From Acidobacteriota bacterium (GTDB lineage Bacteria > Acidobacteriota > Terriglobia > UBA7540): DNA of 13,229 nt. Positions 7,038-13,166 of the stretch are shown one piece after another. A model generated the notes under the pieces. It did not search any database. It saw only the letters and a program-made list of their open reading frames with translations, and was not told the DNA's origin. The translations under genes were made by a program, and so were the position numbers. The stretch spans positions 1 to 13,229 of the forward strand of contig QHZK01000275.1 in NCBI GenBank assembly GCA_003224635.1, written 5' to 3'. Position 1 is the first letter of the stretch; the number at the start of each line of letters is the position of its first letter.

Positions 7038-7517
7038 CTAACCGCCGATGGGCGGGTCCGACGCGGAGGCCTGCTGCGTCGAGTTCTGGCGGATCACCGC
7101 GGTTTGGTCGGTGAAATAGTAGTTCGTGCCCGTGGTCCCCACGGTGACCGGGTTGGCGTTGACCGAGTAAGTGTTGTACCGCCCGCTCGAATCGGCCGTG
7201 GCGGCGTAGACAAAGCTGTAGCCCTGCTTGTTGCCTGCCGCCAGGTCGCTAGGAATCACCCCTGCCGCCGAAGCCCCACCGTTACCGGAAGCCGGCGGGC
7301 CCAGGGCCGCCAGAGTCGGGCTGTAGCCGGTGTTGTACGTCGAAGCGTAAATAATCTCCCCTGAGTCGATGGTACGAAGCGAACCGACTGCCGACGCTTG
7401 GTTCGCCGCCATGCGCGACTTGAGGAGGTTCGGAATGGCGATGGCCGCTATGATCAAAATGATCGCGACCACAATCAGCAACTCGATGAGCGAAAACCCT
7501 TGGGAATCCTTCTTCAT
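7038..7517 (-). CDS. Type IV prepilin-like protein (pilin / pseudopilin)
   Basis: This 159-residue protein has a 7-residue basic leader (MKKDSQG) and the prepilin peptidase site G^FSLIE, with the conserved Glu at mature position 5. A hydrophobic helix (LLIVVAIILIIAAIAIPNLL) anchors it in the membrane before assembly and forms the fibre core afterwards. The globular part (SLRTIDSGEIIYASTY, YSPTLAALGP) matches the style of acidobacterial pilins and pseudopilins. It could be the major pilin or a type II secretion pseudopilin; no assembly ATPase or platform gene is in the window to decide. A strong ribosome site, GGGAGGA (7522-7528), stands 4 nt from the ATG. A near-consensus sigma-54 promoter lies at 7574-7589, and a sigma-54 activator gene lies immediately upstream, so PilR-like control is likely. 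Confidence 0.9.
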   Translation of the reverse strand: MKKDSQGFSLIELLIVVAIILIIAAIAIPNLLKSRMAANQASAVGSLRTIDSGEIIYASTYNTGYSPTLAALGPPASGNGGASAAGVIPSDLAAGNKQGYSFVYAATADSSGRYNTYSVNANPVTVGTTGTNYYFTDQTAVIRQNSTQQASASDPPIGG

Positions 7518-7521
7518 ATGT

Positions 7522-7528
7522 TCCTCCC
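7522..7528 (-). promoter_or_regulatory. Strong ribosome binding site of the prepilin gene
   Basis: The minus strand reads GGGAGGA, 4 nt before the ATG. It is the best Shine-Dalgarno match in the window and fits a highly expressed structural protein. Confidence 0.8.
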
Positions 7529-7573
7529 TTCCAGAATCCCATCCCGGTTTTGCGGGTTGGTGCTAACCCCCTA

Positions 7574-7589
7574 TGCAGTTCACTTGCCA
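7574..7589 (-). promoter_or_regulatory. Sigma-54 (-24/-12) promoter of the prepilin gene
   Basis: The minus strand reads TGGCAAGTGAACTGCA, against the consensus TGGCACG-N4-TTGCW. The invariant GG and GC are present with the exact spacing, and 10 of the 12 specified positions match. The predicted transcription start is near 7563, giving a leader of about 46 nt that includes the strong ribosome site. An inverted repeat, GCCAGCG...CGCTGGC (7586-7607), overlaps the -24 end. Confidence 0.75.
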
Positions 7590-7730
7590 GCGCGTCAGTA
7601 CGCTGGCGCACCCAGGGTTCTGCGCCTATCCCATTGAATCCATAGCTGTTGATGAGGCCATCTCCAGAGCGAACAAATACCCAGCCCGCCCGATCCGGCG
7701 GACTGTCCGCCGCGATTTGCCACCCGCCGG

Positions 7731-7760
7731 GTGACAAATTTTGTCACTGTCGCAACTGTC
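7731..7760 (-). promoter_or_regulatory. Candidate enhancer site for the sigma-54 activator
   Basis: A perfect 17-bp palindrome, GTGACAAATTTTGTCAC (7731-7747), is followed by further TGTC copies at 7748-7751 and 7757-7760. It lies about 170-200 bp upstream of the predicted prepilin transcription start, a usual distance for enhancer-binding proteins. Clustered TGTC sites are known for PilR of Pseudomonas; assignment to the neighbouring regulator is an inference. Confidence 0.5.
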
Positions 7761-7843
7761 ATTCCGAGGAGCCGTAGGCGACGAGGAATCTCGTACGTGT
7801 CATATTTGCAGAGCTCGAGATTCCTCGCTCCGCTCGGAATGAC
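7758..7843. repeat. Inverted pair of CATTCCGAG-type repeats
   Basis: The left copy (GTCATTCCGAG at 7758-7768 and GAGGAATCTCG at 7783-7793) is matched in inverted orientation by the right copy (CGAGATTCCTCG at 7815-7826 and CTCGGAATGAC at 7833-7843). This could form a long cruciform or hairpin. It lies in the 365-bp gap between regulator and prepilin genes and is related to the copy inside the ABC linker at 5922-5982. It may act as a terminator for the regulator transcript, though no T-run is seen. Confidence 0.75.
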
Positions 7844-7882
7844 ATAGCGCGAGAGCGTTTTTCAGCAGCTTGCTAGCCTAGT

Positions 7883-9253
7883 TTACAGATTATACTTCTT
7901 GGCGTAATGGCGGAAAGAACGGTAAGAGACATGGAGAAGCTCTGCGGCGCGCGTGCGGACCCCCCCTGCCACGCGTAAGGCTTCCTGAAGATACTGTTTC
8001 TCGATCGTGGCGACCTGGCTTTCGAAGTCGATTCCCGCTTCGGGTATCCGGATGTTCTTCTCTTGGACGAGCGAAAACCCCCGCACGGCATCCGGCAGAT
8101 GCTCCAAGCGCACCAGACTGTCTTGCCCGTTATTCACGGCCACCACGCGCTCGATTGCGTTCTCGAGCTCGCGCACGTTTCCCGGCCACGAGTAGCGCGT
8201 CAGGGCGGACATCGCTTCGCGGTCGAAGTCGTGGAGCGGCTTGCCCATCTGGAGGGCGAATTTTTGGAGGAAATGCCGCGCCAGGGGTTCGACATCTTCG
8301 GTGCGCTCGCGCAAGGGCGGAACGCGAATCGGCACGACGCTGACGCGGTAGTAGAAGTCCTCGCGAAACTGTCCTGCTTTGACCAAGCCCTCGAGGTCGC
8401 GATTCGTCGACGCAATCAGCCGCACGTCGACCGGCACGTCAACGGCGCCTCCCAAAGGCCGCACGGTGCGCTCCTGCAGGACCCGCAGCAGCTTCACCTG
8501 CATCAGCGGGCTCGTGTCTCCGATCTCGTCCAAAAAGAGGGTGCCGCCGTTCGCGGATTCGATGATGCCCTTCCGGTTGGTGTCGGCGCCGGTAAACGCC
8601 CCTTTGAGATACCCGAACAGCTCGCTCTCGAGCAGCGTCTCGGGAAACGCGCCGCAGTTGATGGAAACGAAGGGCCGCTCGCGCCGCTGGCTGGCCTCGT
8701 GAATGGCGCGCGCCACGAGCTCCTTGCCCGTGCCACTCTCGCCCGTAATCAGGATGGTGCTGGTGGTGGGGGCGACGGTGCGCACCAGCTCCAGAATGGC
8801 CTGAATCTTCACGCCGCGCCCCACGATGTTGTGGTGCGCGAAGACGCGCAGCAGCTCACGCCGGAGGCGCACGTTCTCCTCGCGCAAGGCCAGTTCCTCG
8901 AGCGCCCGCGCCACCACCAGCCTCAGCTCCTCCACCAGCTTGTCCGTCTTGATCACGTAGCGGTATGCTCCAAGGTTCAGCGCCTGGATGGCCGTGGTCA
9001 TGGTAGGGACCGCAGTGATCAGAATGAACGCCGCGGGGCTGCCCGTCGCCCGCGCGTGTTTCAGCAAGTCGATGCCGCTCAGGTCCGGCATGCGAATGTC
9101 GGAGATGATCAGGTCGTGGGCGTGCGTATCGATCTTTTTCAGCGCCGCCTGACCGCTCGAAACCGTCTCCACCGTGTGCCCGTCCTTGCGAAACGCTATT
9201 TCGAGCATCTGGCAGAGCGAGGGTTCGTCATCAACAACCAGCAACCGAGCCAT
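7883..9253 (-). CDS. Sigma-54-dependent response regulator, NtrC/PilR type
   Basis: This 456-residue cytoplasmic activator has three domains. The receiver (1-120) has acidic residues D8/D9, phospho-acceptor D52 (SDIRMPD), T80 and K102; the proline that normally follows this lysine is replaced by Thr (IKTDK). The AAA+ domain (about 142-370) has Walker A GESGTGKE (171-178), the sigma-54 contact loop GAFTGA (218-223), Walker B GGTLFLDEI (236-244) and an arginine-finger region FREDFYYRV. The C-terminal Fis-type helix-turn-helix (about 416-454) ends AAELLHVSYRSFRHYAKKY. The length is normal for the family. No sensor kinase gene is in the window. Its position directly upstream of a prepilin gene with a sigma-54 promoter suggests a PilR-like role. 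No clear ribosome site precedes the ATG; the leader is within reach of a heptanucleotide array that may supply its promoter. Confidence 0.93.
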   Translation of the reverse strand: MARLLVVDDEPSLCQMLEIAFRKDGHTVETVSSGQAALKKIDTHAHDLIISDIRMPDLSGIDLLKHARATGSPAAFILITAVPTMTTAIQALNLGAYRYVIKTDKLVEELRLVVARALEELALREENVRLRRELLRVFAHHNIVGRGVKIQAILELVRTVAPTTSTILITGESGTGKELVARAIHEASQRRERPFVSINCGAFPETLLESELFGYLKGAFTGADTNRKGIIESANGGTLFLDEIGDTSPLMQVKLLRVLQERTVRPLGGAVDVPVDVRLIASTNRDLEGLVKAGQFREDFYYRVSVVPIRVPPLRERTEDVEPLARHFLQKFALQMGKPLHDFDREAMSALTRYSWPGNVRELENAIERVVAVNNGQDSLVRLEHLPDAVRGFSLVQEKNIRIPEAGIDFESQVATIEKQYLQEALRVAGGVRTRAAELLHVSYRSFRHYAKKYNL

Positions 9254-9282
9254 TGACTTTTACTACCACGAATCCGCATAGA

Positions 9283-9310
9283 ATAGTAGTTGTCAGTTGT
9301 CAGTTGTCAG
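9283..9310 (-). promoter_or_regulatory. Weak sigma-70-type promoter candidate for the regulator gene
   Basis: On the minus strand, CTGACA (9310-9305) is followed after 16 bp by TACTAT (9288-9283), about 30 nt before the ATG. The -35 match is supplied by the repeated heptanucleotide, so several registers are possible. Confidence 0.25.
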
Positions 9311-9377
9311 TTTTCAGTTGTCAATAAGGAGCCGGAGCAGAGCTTTTTACTGACAACTGAAGACTGACGACTGAAAT
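9285..9377. repeat. Inverted pair of heptanucleotide arrays, GTCAGTT / CTGACAA type
   Basis: The left array (9285-9326) has six units (AGTAGTT, GTCAGTT three times, TTCAGTT, GTCAATA). The right array (9350-9377) has four units (CTGACAA, CTGAAGA, CTGACGA, CTGAAAT), which read as the reverse complement of the left type. Together they fill the 132-bp divergent spacer between the regulator and the small gene at 9386. Confidence 0.85.
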
Positions 9378-9385
9378 ACTTCGAC

Positions 9386-9715
9386 ATGATGACCCTTGGG
9401 GAAACTCTCATCGCCGTCTGGCATCAAGCGCTTGCCGACGAGAGGCCGGCCGTCGAGCTGGAAGGAAAGCGCCACCGCGTCGAAAAAACCAGCGGGAAAA
9501 GGCTGCGCACGGTGAGCTTTGATTACGGCGCGCACCGCATCACCGGGATCGAGCAGAACCCGCGAACGGCTTCAACGGCTTCGCGCTGGGCGGAGATGGC
9601 TCGCCAGGGGAAGCGGATCATGCAGTTCAGCTTCGAGGGCCGGTACGTCGGCAATGTCAGCGAAGGCAAGCTGGTACGCTGTCCCACGTGGTCCGCTCTG
9701 GGACTGCCCGATTGA
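9386..9715 (+). CDS. Small conserved hypothetical protein
   Basis: The product is a 109-residue soluble protein with no signal peptide, membrane segment or known catalytic motif. It has an alpha/beta look: a helix at the start (TLGETLIAVWHQAL), strands around VELEGKRHRV and RTVSFDYGAHRITGIEQNP, a helix (SRWAEMARQGKRIMQF) and a final strand (GRYVGNVSEGKLV). The RWAEMARQGKRIMQF-GRYVGNV stretch looks like a conserved core of a small unknown family. The start could be the ATG at 9386 or the next codon, and no ribosome site is clear. It is flanked on both sides by heptanucleotide arrays. No function can be given. Confidence 0.7.
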   Translation: MMTLGETLIAVWHQALADERPAVELEGKRHRVEKTSGKRLRTVSFDYGAHRITGIEQNPRTASTASRWAEMARQGKRIMQFSFEGRYVGNVSEGKLVRCPTWSALGLPD

Positions 9716-9721
9716 GCGCGA

Positions 9722-9905
9722 ATGATGAATGATGAATTATGAATTGTGAATGGCGAATTGCGGACGCCCGAGGATCGAGTCGCGAGCTGGGAGTAGCGGA
9801 TCACGAACACGATGCGGCTCTTTGCGGTCCGCTATTCGTGATTCGCGATTTACCATCCGTCGGCAAATTGATCATTCACCGGTCATCATTCATAATTCAT
9901 CATTC
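9722..9905. repeat. Composite of four heptanucleotide arrays
   Basis: Almost the whole spacer before the dehydrogenase gene has a 7-nt period: ATGATGA type (9722-9763), CGAGTCG/GGAGTAG type (9776-9817), GATTCGC type (9833-9860) and ATCATTC type (9871-9905). The first and last are reverse complements of each other, giving an inverted layout. The last unit abuts the AAGGTG ribosome site of the next gene. Confidence 0.8.
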
Positions 9906-9913
9906 AAGGTGTT

Positions 9914-10939
9914 ATGAAGGCTTGCCTGCTCCATTCACCGGCGCCGGTTGAAACGAAGCCGCTCCACCTCACGGACGTCCCGGACCCGGAACCGGCGGGA
10001 GATCAAGTGCTGGTGCGGGTCGGCGCCTGCGGCGTGTGCCGCACGGACCTGCACGTGGTCGAGGGCGAACTGCCTCCACGCAAGTCGCCGGTAGTCCCCG
10101 GGCACCAGATCGTGGGCAGGATCGAGCGGGTGGGCGACGGCGTGACGCGATTTCGCGCCGGCGACCGGGTCGGGATTCCGTGGCTACATCGCACCTGCGG
10201 CGTCTGCGAGTACTGCCGGGCGGGCAAGGAAAATTTGTGCGACAACGCCGCCTTCACCGGCTACGTGGTGGACGGCGGCTACGCCGAGCTTGCGCTCGCG
10301 CCCGAAAAATTCGCCTACCCGATCCCGAACGGTTTCCCGGACGAGCAGGCTGCTCCGCTTTTGTGCGCCGGGATTATCGGCTTTCGGTCGCTGCGGCTCT
10401 CGGGAATTCAGCCCGGCCAGCGTTTGGGGTTCTACGGATTCGGCGCCGCCGCGCACGTGGCCATCCAAGTGGCGCGCCACTGGAACGTGGAGGTCTACGC
10501 CCTGACGCGCGATCCGCGGCACCAGCGCCTCGCGCGCGAGATGGGCGCGGTGTGGGCGGGCGGGACGGCTTCCGGGCCCGCAGGAGGCGGGACCGACCCT
10601 CCCGTGAAACTCGACGCTGCCATCATCTTTGCTCCCGCTGGCGAGCTCGTGCCCGCCGCCCTCAAGGCCGTGAAGAAGGGTGGAACAGTGGCGCTCGCGG
10701 GCATCCACATGAGTCCCATTCCGCCTCTCGAATACAGCCTGCTCTACCACGAGCGCGTCCTCCGCAGCGTCGCCAATAACACTCGCCAGGATGGCAAGGA
10801 CTTCCTTCGCATCGCCGCCGAAATCCCCATCCACACCGAGATCGAGGTCTTCCCGTTGCGCGACGCCAATCGCGCCTTGAACGCGCTCAAGAACGACGCG
10901 ATCCGCGGGGCGGCAGTGCTCCAGGTTCACGCCGAATGA
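9914..10939 (+). CDS. Zinc-dependent alcohol dehydrogenase, medium-chain family
   Basis: This 341-residue cytoplasmic oxidoreductase interconverts alcohols and aldehydes or ketones with NAD(P). The GroES-like domain carries the catalytic zinc ligands C42 (GVCRTDLH), H64 (PGHQIVG) and C151 (LLCAG). The structural-zinc lobe has C95, C98, C101 and C109. The cofactor fold follows, with the glycine motif GFGAAAH (175-181). GHQ in place of the usual GHE, together with GFGA.AH, fits the zinc-binding dehydrogenase subfamily modelled as TIGR02822 (adh_fam_2), whose physiological substrate is not established. The length is normal. An AAGGTG ribosome site lies 2 nt from the ATG, directly after a heptanucleotide array. 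There is no evident functional link to its neighbours. Confidence 0.92.
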   Translation: MKACLLHSPAPVETKPLHLTDVPDPEPAGDQVLVRVGACGVCRTDLHVVEGELPPRKSPVVPGHQIVGRIERVGDGVTRFRAGDRVGIPWLHRTCGVCEYCRAGKENLCDNAAFTGYVVDGGYAELALAPEKFAYPIPNGFPDEQAAPLLCAGIIGFRSLRLSGIQPGQRLGFYGFGAAAHVAIQVARHWNVEVYALTRDPRHQRLAREMGAVWAGGTASGPAGGGTDPPVKLDAAIIFAPAGELVPAALKAVKKGGTVALAGIHMSPIPPLEYSLLYHERVLRSVANNTRQDGKDFLRIAAEIPIHTEIEVFPLRDANRALNALKNDAIRGAAVLQVHAE

Positions 10940-10965
10940 CGCCGCCTCACTCGGAAAGTTGTAGC

Positions 10966-10985
10966 GGAGGCCTTTACGGCTCTCC
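10966..10985 (+). terminator. Possible weak terminator hairpin after the dehydrogenase
   Basis: GGAGGCC pairs with GGC-T-CTCC (one bulge) around a 5-nt loop, followed by CC and only three T. The preceding TGTAGCGG matches the arm of the inverted repeat at 77-130, so it may simply be a repeat copy. Confidence 0.3.
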
Positions 10986-10992
10986 CCTTTGC

Positions 10993-11021
10993 TTGACGCG
11001 CCAGCGCTTATCTCCTAGACT
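10993..11021 (+). promoter_or_regulatory. Sigma-70-type promoter candidate for the S55-like gene
   Basis: TTGACG (10993-10998) and TAGACT (11016-11021) are separated by 17 bp, matching the consensus at 5/6 and 4/6 positions. Transcription would start near 11029, about 25 nt before the ATG at 11054. Confidence 0.4.
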
Positions 11022-11053
11022 AGATTATTGCCGGCGTCTGGACGGCTTTCCCG

Positions 11054-13048
11054 ATGCGACATCGATGGTGGGTCGCTGCGATTGCAGGCCTGCTCCTGGC
11101 CACACCCTGCGCCTCTGGCCAGGACGGCGTGAAGTTTTTTCCGCTCGACCAGGTCCGCGCGGGACTGAAGGGAGTGGGCCGCACCGTCTTCGAAGGCGAC
11201 CGGATTGATGAGTTCCAAGTCGAGATTCTCGGCGTCCTCAAGAACGCCGTTGCCCCCAAGCAGGACCTGATCCTGGCGCGGCTTTCCGGCGGTCCGCTTG
11301 AAAAGACCGGCGTGATCGCCGGAATGAGCGGCAGCCCGGTTTATATCGAGGGCAAGCTGGTCGGCGCCGTAGCGCGGGCCTTTCCCTTTGCCAAGGAGGC
11401 GATCACCGGCATCACTCCGATCGAGCAGATGGTCCAAGTGGTCCCGGAAGCGGTGCGCGCGTCCGCGCAAAGTGCGAGCCAACAGCAGCAAGGCTGTCTG
11501 GCAGCGAGCAGTTCGCAGACATCAAAAACCGATGTCTGCGCCACCCCGTCGGCAGGCCAGCAAACCCGGCCAAGGCCTCTCGCATCGAGCAAGGGGTTCC
11601 GGATCGTGCTCGGACCCCGCGGTTCCTGGGATACAGCCCGCCTGATACCCCAAGAGGACGAACATCCCCCATGGGAGAGGTTGCTGCCGGCGACCTCGAC
11701 CGCCGGCGACGGCTCTGCGGGCTCGCTTCAGCTTCCGGGGCTTGCGTTACAGCTGCCTTTGAGGTTCGGGGGCTTCTCGAGCGAACTCATCCAGAGTTAT
11801 GCGCCGGTCTTCCGCGCCATGGGCTTCGAACCCATGGCGGGCGGGATCCTCTCCGGCAGCGGACCGGAGGAGAGTAGCAAGACAAGCTCCGAAGCCGGCG
11901 CCGCGATCGAACCCGGCTCGATGGTCAGTCTCTTCCTGGTCCGGGGCGATTTGAACCTTAATGCGGACTGCACCGTCACCTACCGGCAGGGCGATCACAT
12001 CTACGCCTGCGGCCACCAGTTGCTGGTGGCAGGGCCCCTCGCGATTCCGTTTGCGCACTCGAACGTGTTGCTGACGGTGCCGAGCCTTGCCAGTTCGTTC
12101 AAGATCGATGCTCCCGGGCCGAGTGTGGGCAGCATCCATCAAGACCGGTTCTCGGCGATCTATGGCGTGGTGGGCGATAAGGCTGCCATGATCCCCGTTC
12201 ATTTTGAGCTTGACTCCACCCTGAACACCAAAGCTCGCTATAACTTTGAGCTGATCCAGGACCCTTTTCTCTCGCCCTTCCTGCTGAACATCTCCCTGGT
12301 CTCGGCGCTGGGTTCGACGGAGCGCATGGTGGGACCCGCAACACTCCAAGTGAAGGGCCAGATCCACCTTTCCACCGGAGATTCGGTGGACCTCGAGGAC
12401 GTGGTCTCCGGAGACATTAACGCCGCGAACGCGGCCAGCTTCGCGGTCTCTACGCCTCTCAGCCACGTGCTCTCGAGCGGCTTCGCCGACCTGTTCGTGA
12501 AAGGCATCGACGTCTCGGTGGTCTCGCTGAACGAGTTGCGATCGGCAACCCTCGATCAGGTGTGGAGTACCAAATTGGAGGTCCGGCCGGGCGACCACAT
12601 TGAAGTGACCGCGGTGCTCCGTATGCCTTCGGGGGAAAGCGTGACCCAGAAAATTCCGGTCGACATTCCCGAGAGCGTCACCGACAAGCACCTGACACTG
12701 GTGGTCGGAAGCGGTCAGACCATCAACGCGCTCGAAAACCGGCTCACGCCTCTTTCCGCGCCGCCGCGCGACCTCCGCCAACTGGTCCGGGCGCTGAACC
12801 GAATGCGCCGCAACAACCGCCTCTATGCGCTGCTCATGGCTCCACAGCGGTCTTTCATCCTGCGGGGCGATGAATACCCTTCACCGCCGCCGTCCCTAGT
12901 GCAAACGTTGATGGCCGATCCCACCGCCGCCAGCAGCCTCACGTTCAGCGGCACTTCAGTGGTGGGCGATTTCGAGACCAAGCCGTCGCCCTACACCATC
13001 CGGGGCGATAAGACCATTTTGCTCAAAGTGGTGAACGCGGGAGGATGA
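11054..13048 (+). CDS. Secreted SpoIVB peptidase S55-like protein, apparently permuted
   Basis: This 664-residue exported protein has a signal peptide (1-22: basic start, hydrophobic core, likely cut after ASG or CAS). The S55-type serine motif GMSGSPVY (90-97) is followed by GKLVGAVA, as in SpoIVB, where the first Ser is the nucleophile. Residues about 305-380 resemble the SpoIVB His region (YACGHQ with His321, then PSVGSIHQDRFSAIYGVVG). In SpoIVB the His region precedes the Ser motif; here it follows, and no His exists in the mature chain before Ser92. Residues about 139-182 form a Gln/Ser-rich low-complexity insert containing a palindromic repeat (11514-11540). The remaining C-terminal half is a long beta-rich region of unknown role, probably in the periplasm or outer envelope. 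No clear ribosome site precedes the ATG; a promoter candidate lies at 10993-11021. It could be a protease or a non-catalytic relative; no name is given. Confidence 0.82.
   Translation: MRHRWWVAAIAGLLLATPCASGQDGVKFFPLDQVRAGLKGVGRTVFEGDRIDEFQVEILGVLKNAVAPKQDLILARLSGGPLEKTGVIAGMSGSPVYIEGKLVGAVARAFPFAKEAITGITPIEQMVQVVPEAVRASAQSASQQQQGCLAASSSQTSKTDVCATPSAGQQTRPRPLASSKGFRIVLGPRGSWDTARLIPQEDEHPPWERLLPATSTAGDGSAGSLQLPGLALQLPLRFGGFSSELIQSYAPVFRAMGFEPMAGGILSGSGPEESSKTSSEAGAAIEPGSMVSLFLVRGDLNLNADCTVTYRQGDHIYACGHQLLVAGPLAIPFAHSNVLLTVPSLASSFKIDAPGPSVGSIHQDRFSAIYGVVGDKAAMIPVHFELDSTLNTKARYNFELIQDPFLSPFLLNISLVSALGSTERMVGPATLQVKGQIHLSTGDSVDLEDVVSGDINAANAASFAVSTPLSHVLSSGFADLFVKGIDVSVVSLNELRSATLDQVWSTKLEVRPGDHIEVTAVLRMPSGESVTQKIPVDIPESVTDKHLTLVVGSGQTINALENRLTPLSAPPRDLRQLVRALNRMRRNNRLYALLMAPQRSFILRGDEYPSPPPSLVQTLMADPTAASSLTFSGTSVVGDFETKPSPYTIRGDKTILLKVVNAGG
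11514..11540 (+). repeat. Perfect 10-bp stem-loop inside coding sequence, CGCAGAC family
   Basis: CGCAGACATC pairs perfectly with GATGTCTGCG around a 7-nt loop (AAAAACC). It shares the outer 7 bp with the intergenic copies at 1147 and 1224, while the inner 3 bp differ and stay complementary. It is translated in frame as about residues 154-163 of the S55-like protein. Confidence 0.75.
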
Positions 13049-13054
13049 AATCGA

Positions 13055-13150
13055 AATGACGAACGATGAATGATGAACGATGAATTTCGCGCCACAGAGT
13101 CCTCGTCTTGCATTCATCATTCAGAATTCATCATTCATCATTCATAATTC
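13055..13150. repeat. Inverted pair of heptanucleotide arrays, GATGAAT / ATTCATC type
   Basis: The left array (13055-13089) has five units of AACGATG/AATGATG type. The right array (13112-13150) has five full units of ATTCATC type plus ATTC, which is the reverse complement of the left unit. The array ends directly before TAAGGT, the ribosome site region of the next gene, as at 9905. Confidence 0.85.
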
Positions 13151-13166
13151 TAAGGTCGGGATTTCA

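Noticed and set aside
7282..7737. Open frame on the minus strand across the prepilin promoter
   Set aside because: It overlaps the prepilin in another frame and spans the sigma-54 promoter and ribosome site; no motif.
8063..9256. Open frame of about 400 codons on the plus strand
   Set aside because: It is antisense to the clearly identified sigma-54 regulator and its translation shows only His/Arg/Gln-rich composition without domains.
9722..9905. Possible CRISPR array
   Set aside because: The units are only 7 nt, contiguous and degenerate, with no spacers and no cas genes.
9914..10939. GHQ instead of GHE at the catalytic zinc site of the alcohol dehydrogenase
   Set aside because: This substitution is expected in this dehydrogenase subfamily, so it is not evidence of loss of function.
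11747..12781. Open frame of about 340 codons on the minus strand
   Set aside because: It is antisense to the S55-like gene, with no recognisable domain.
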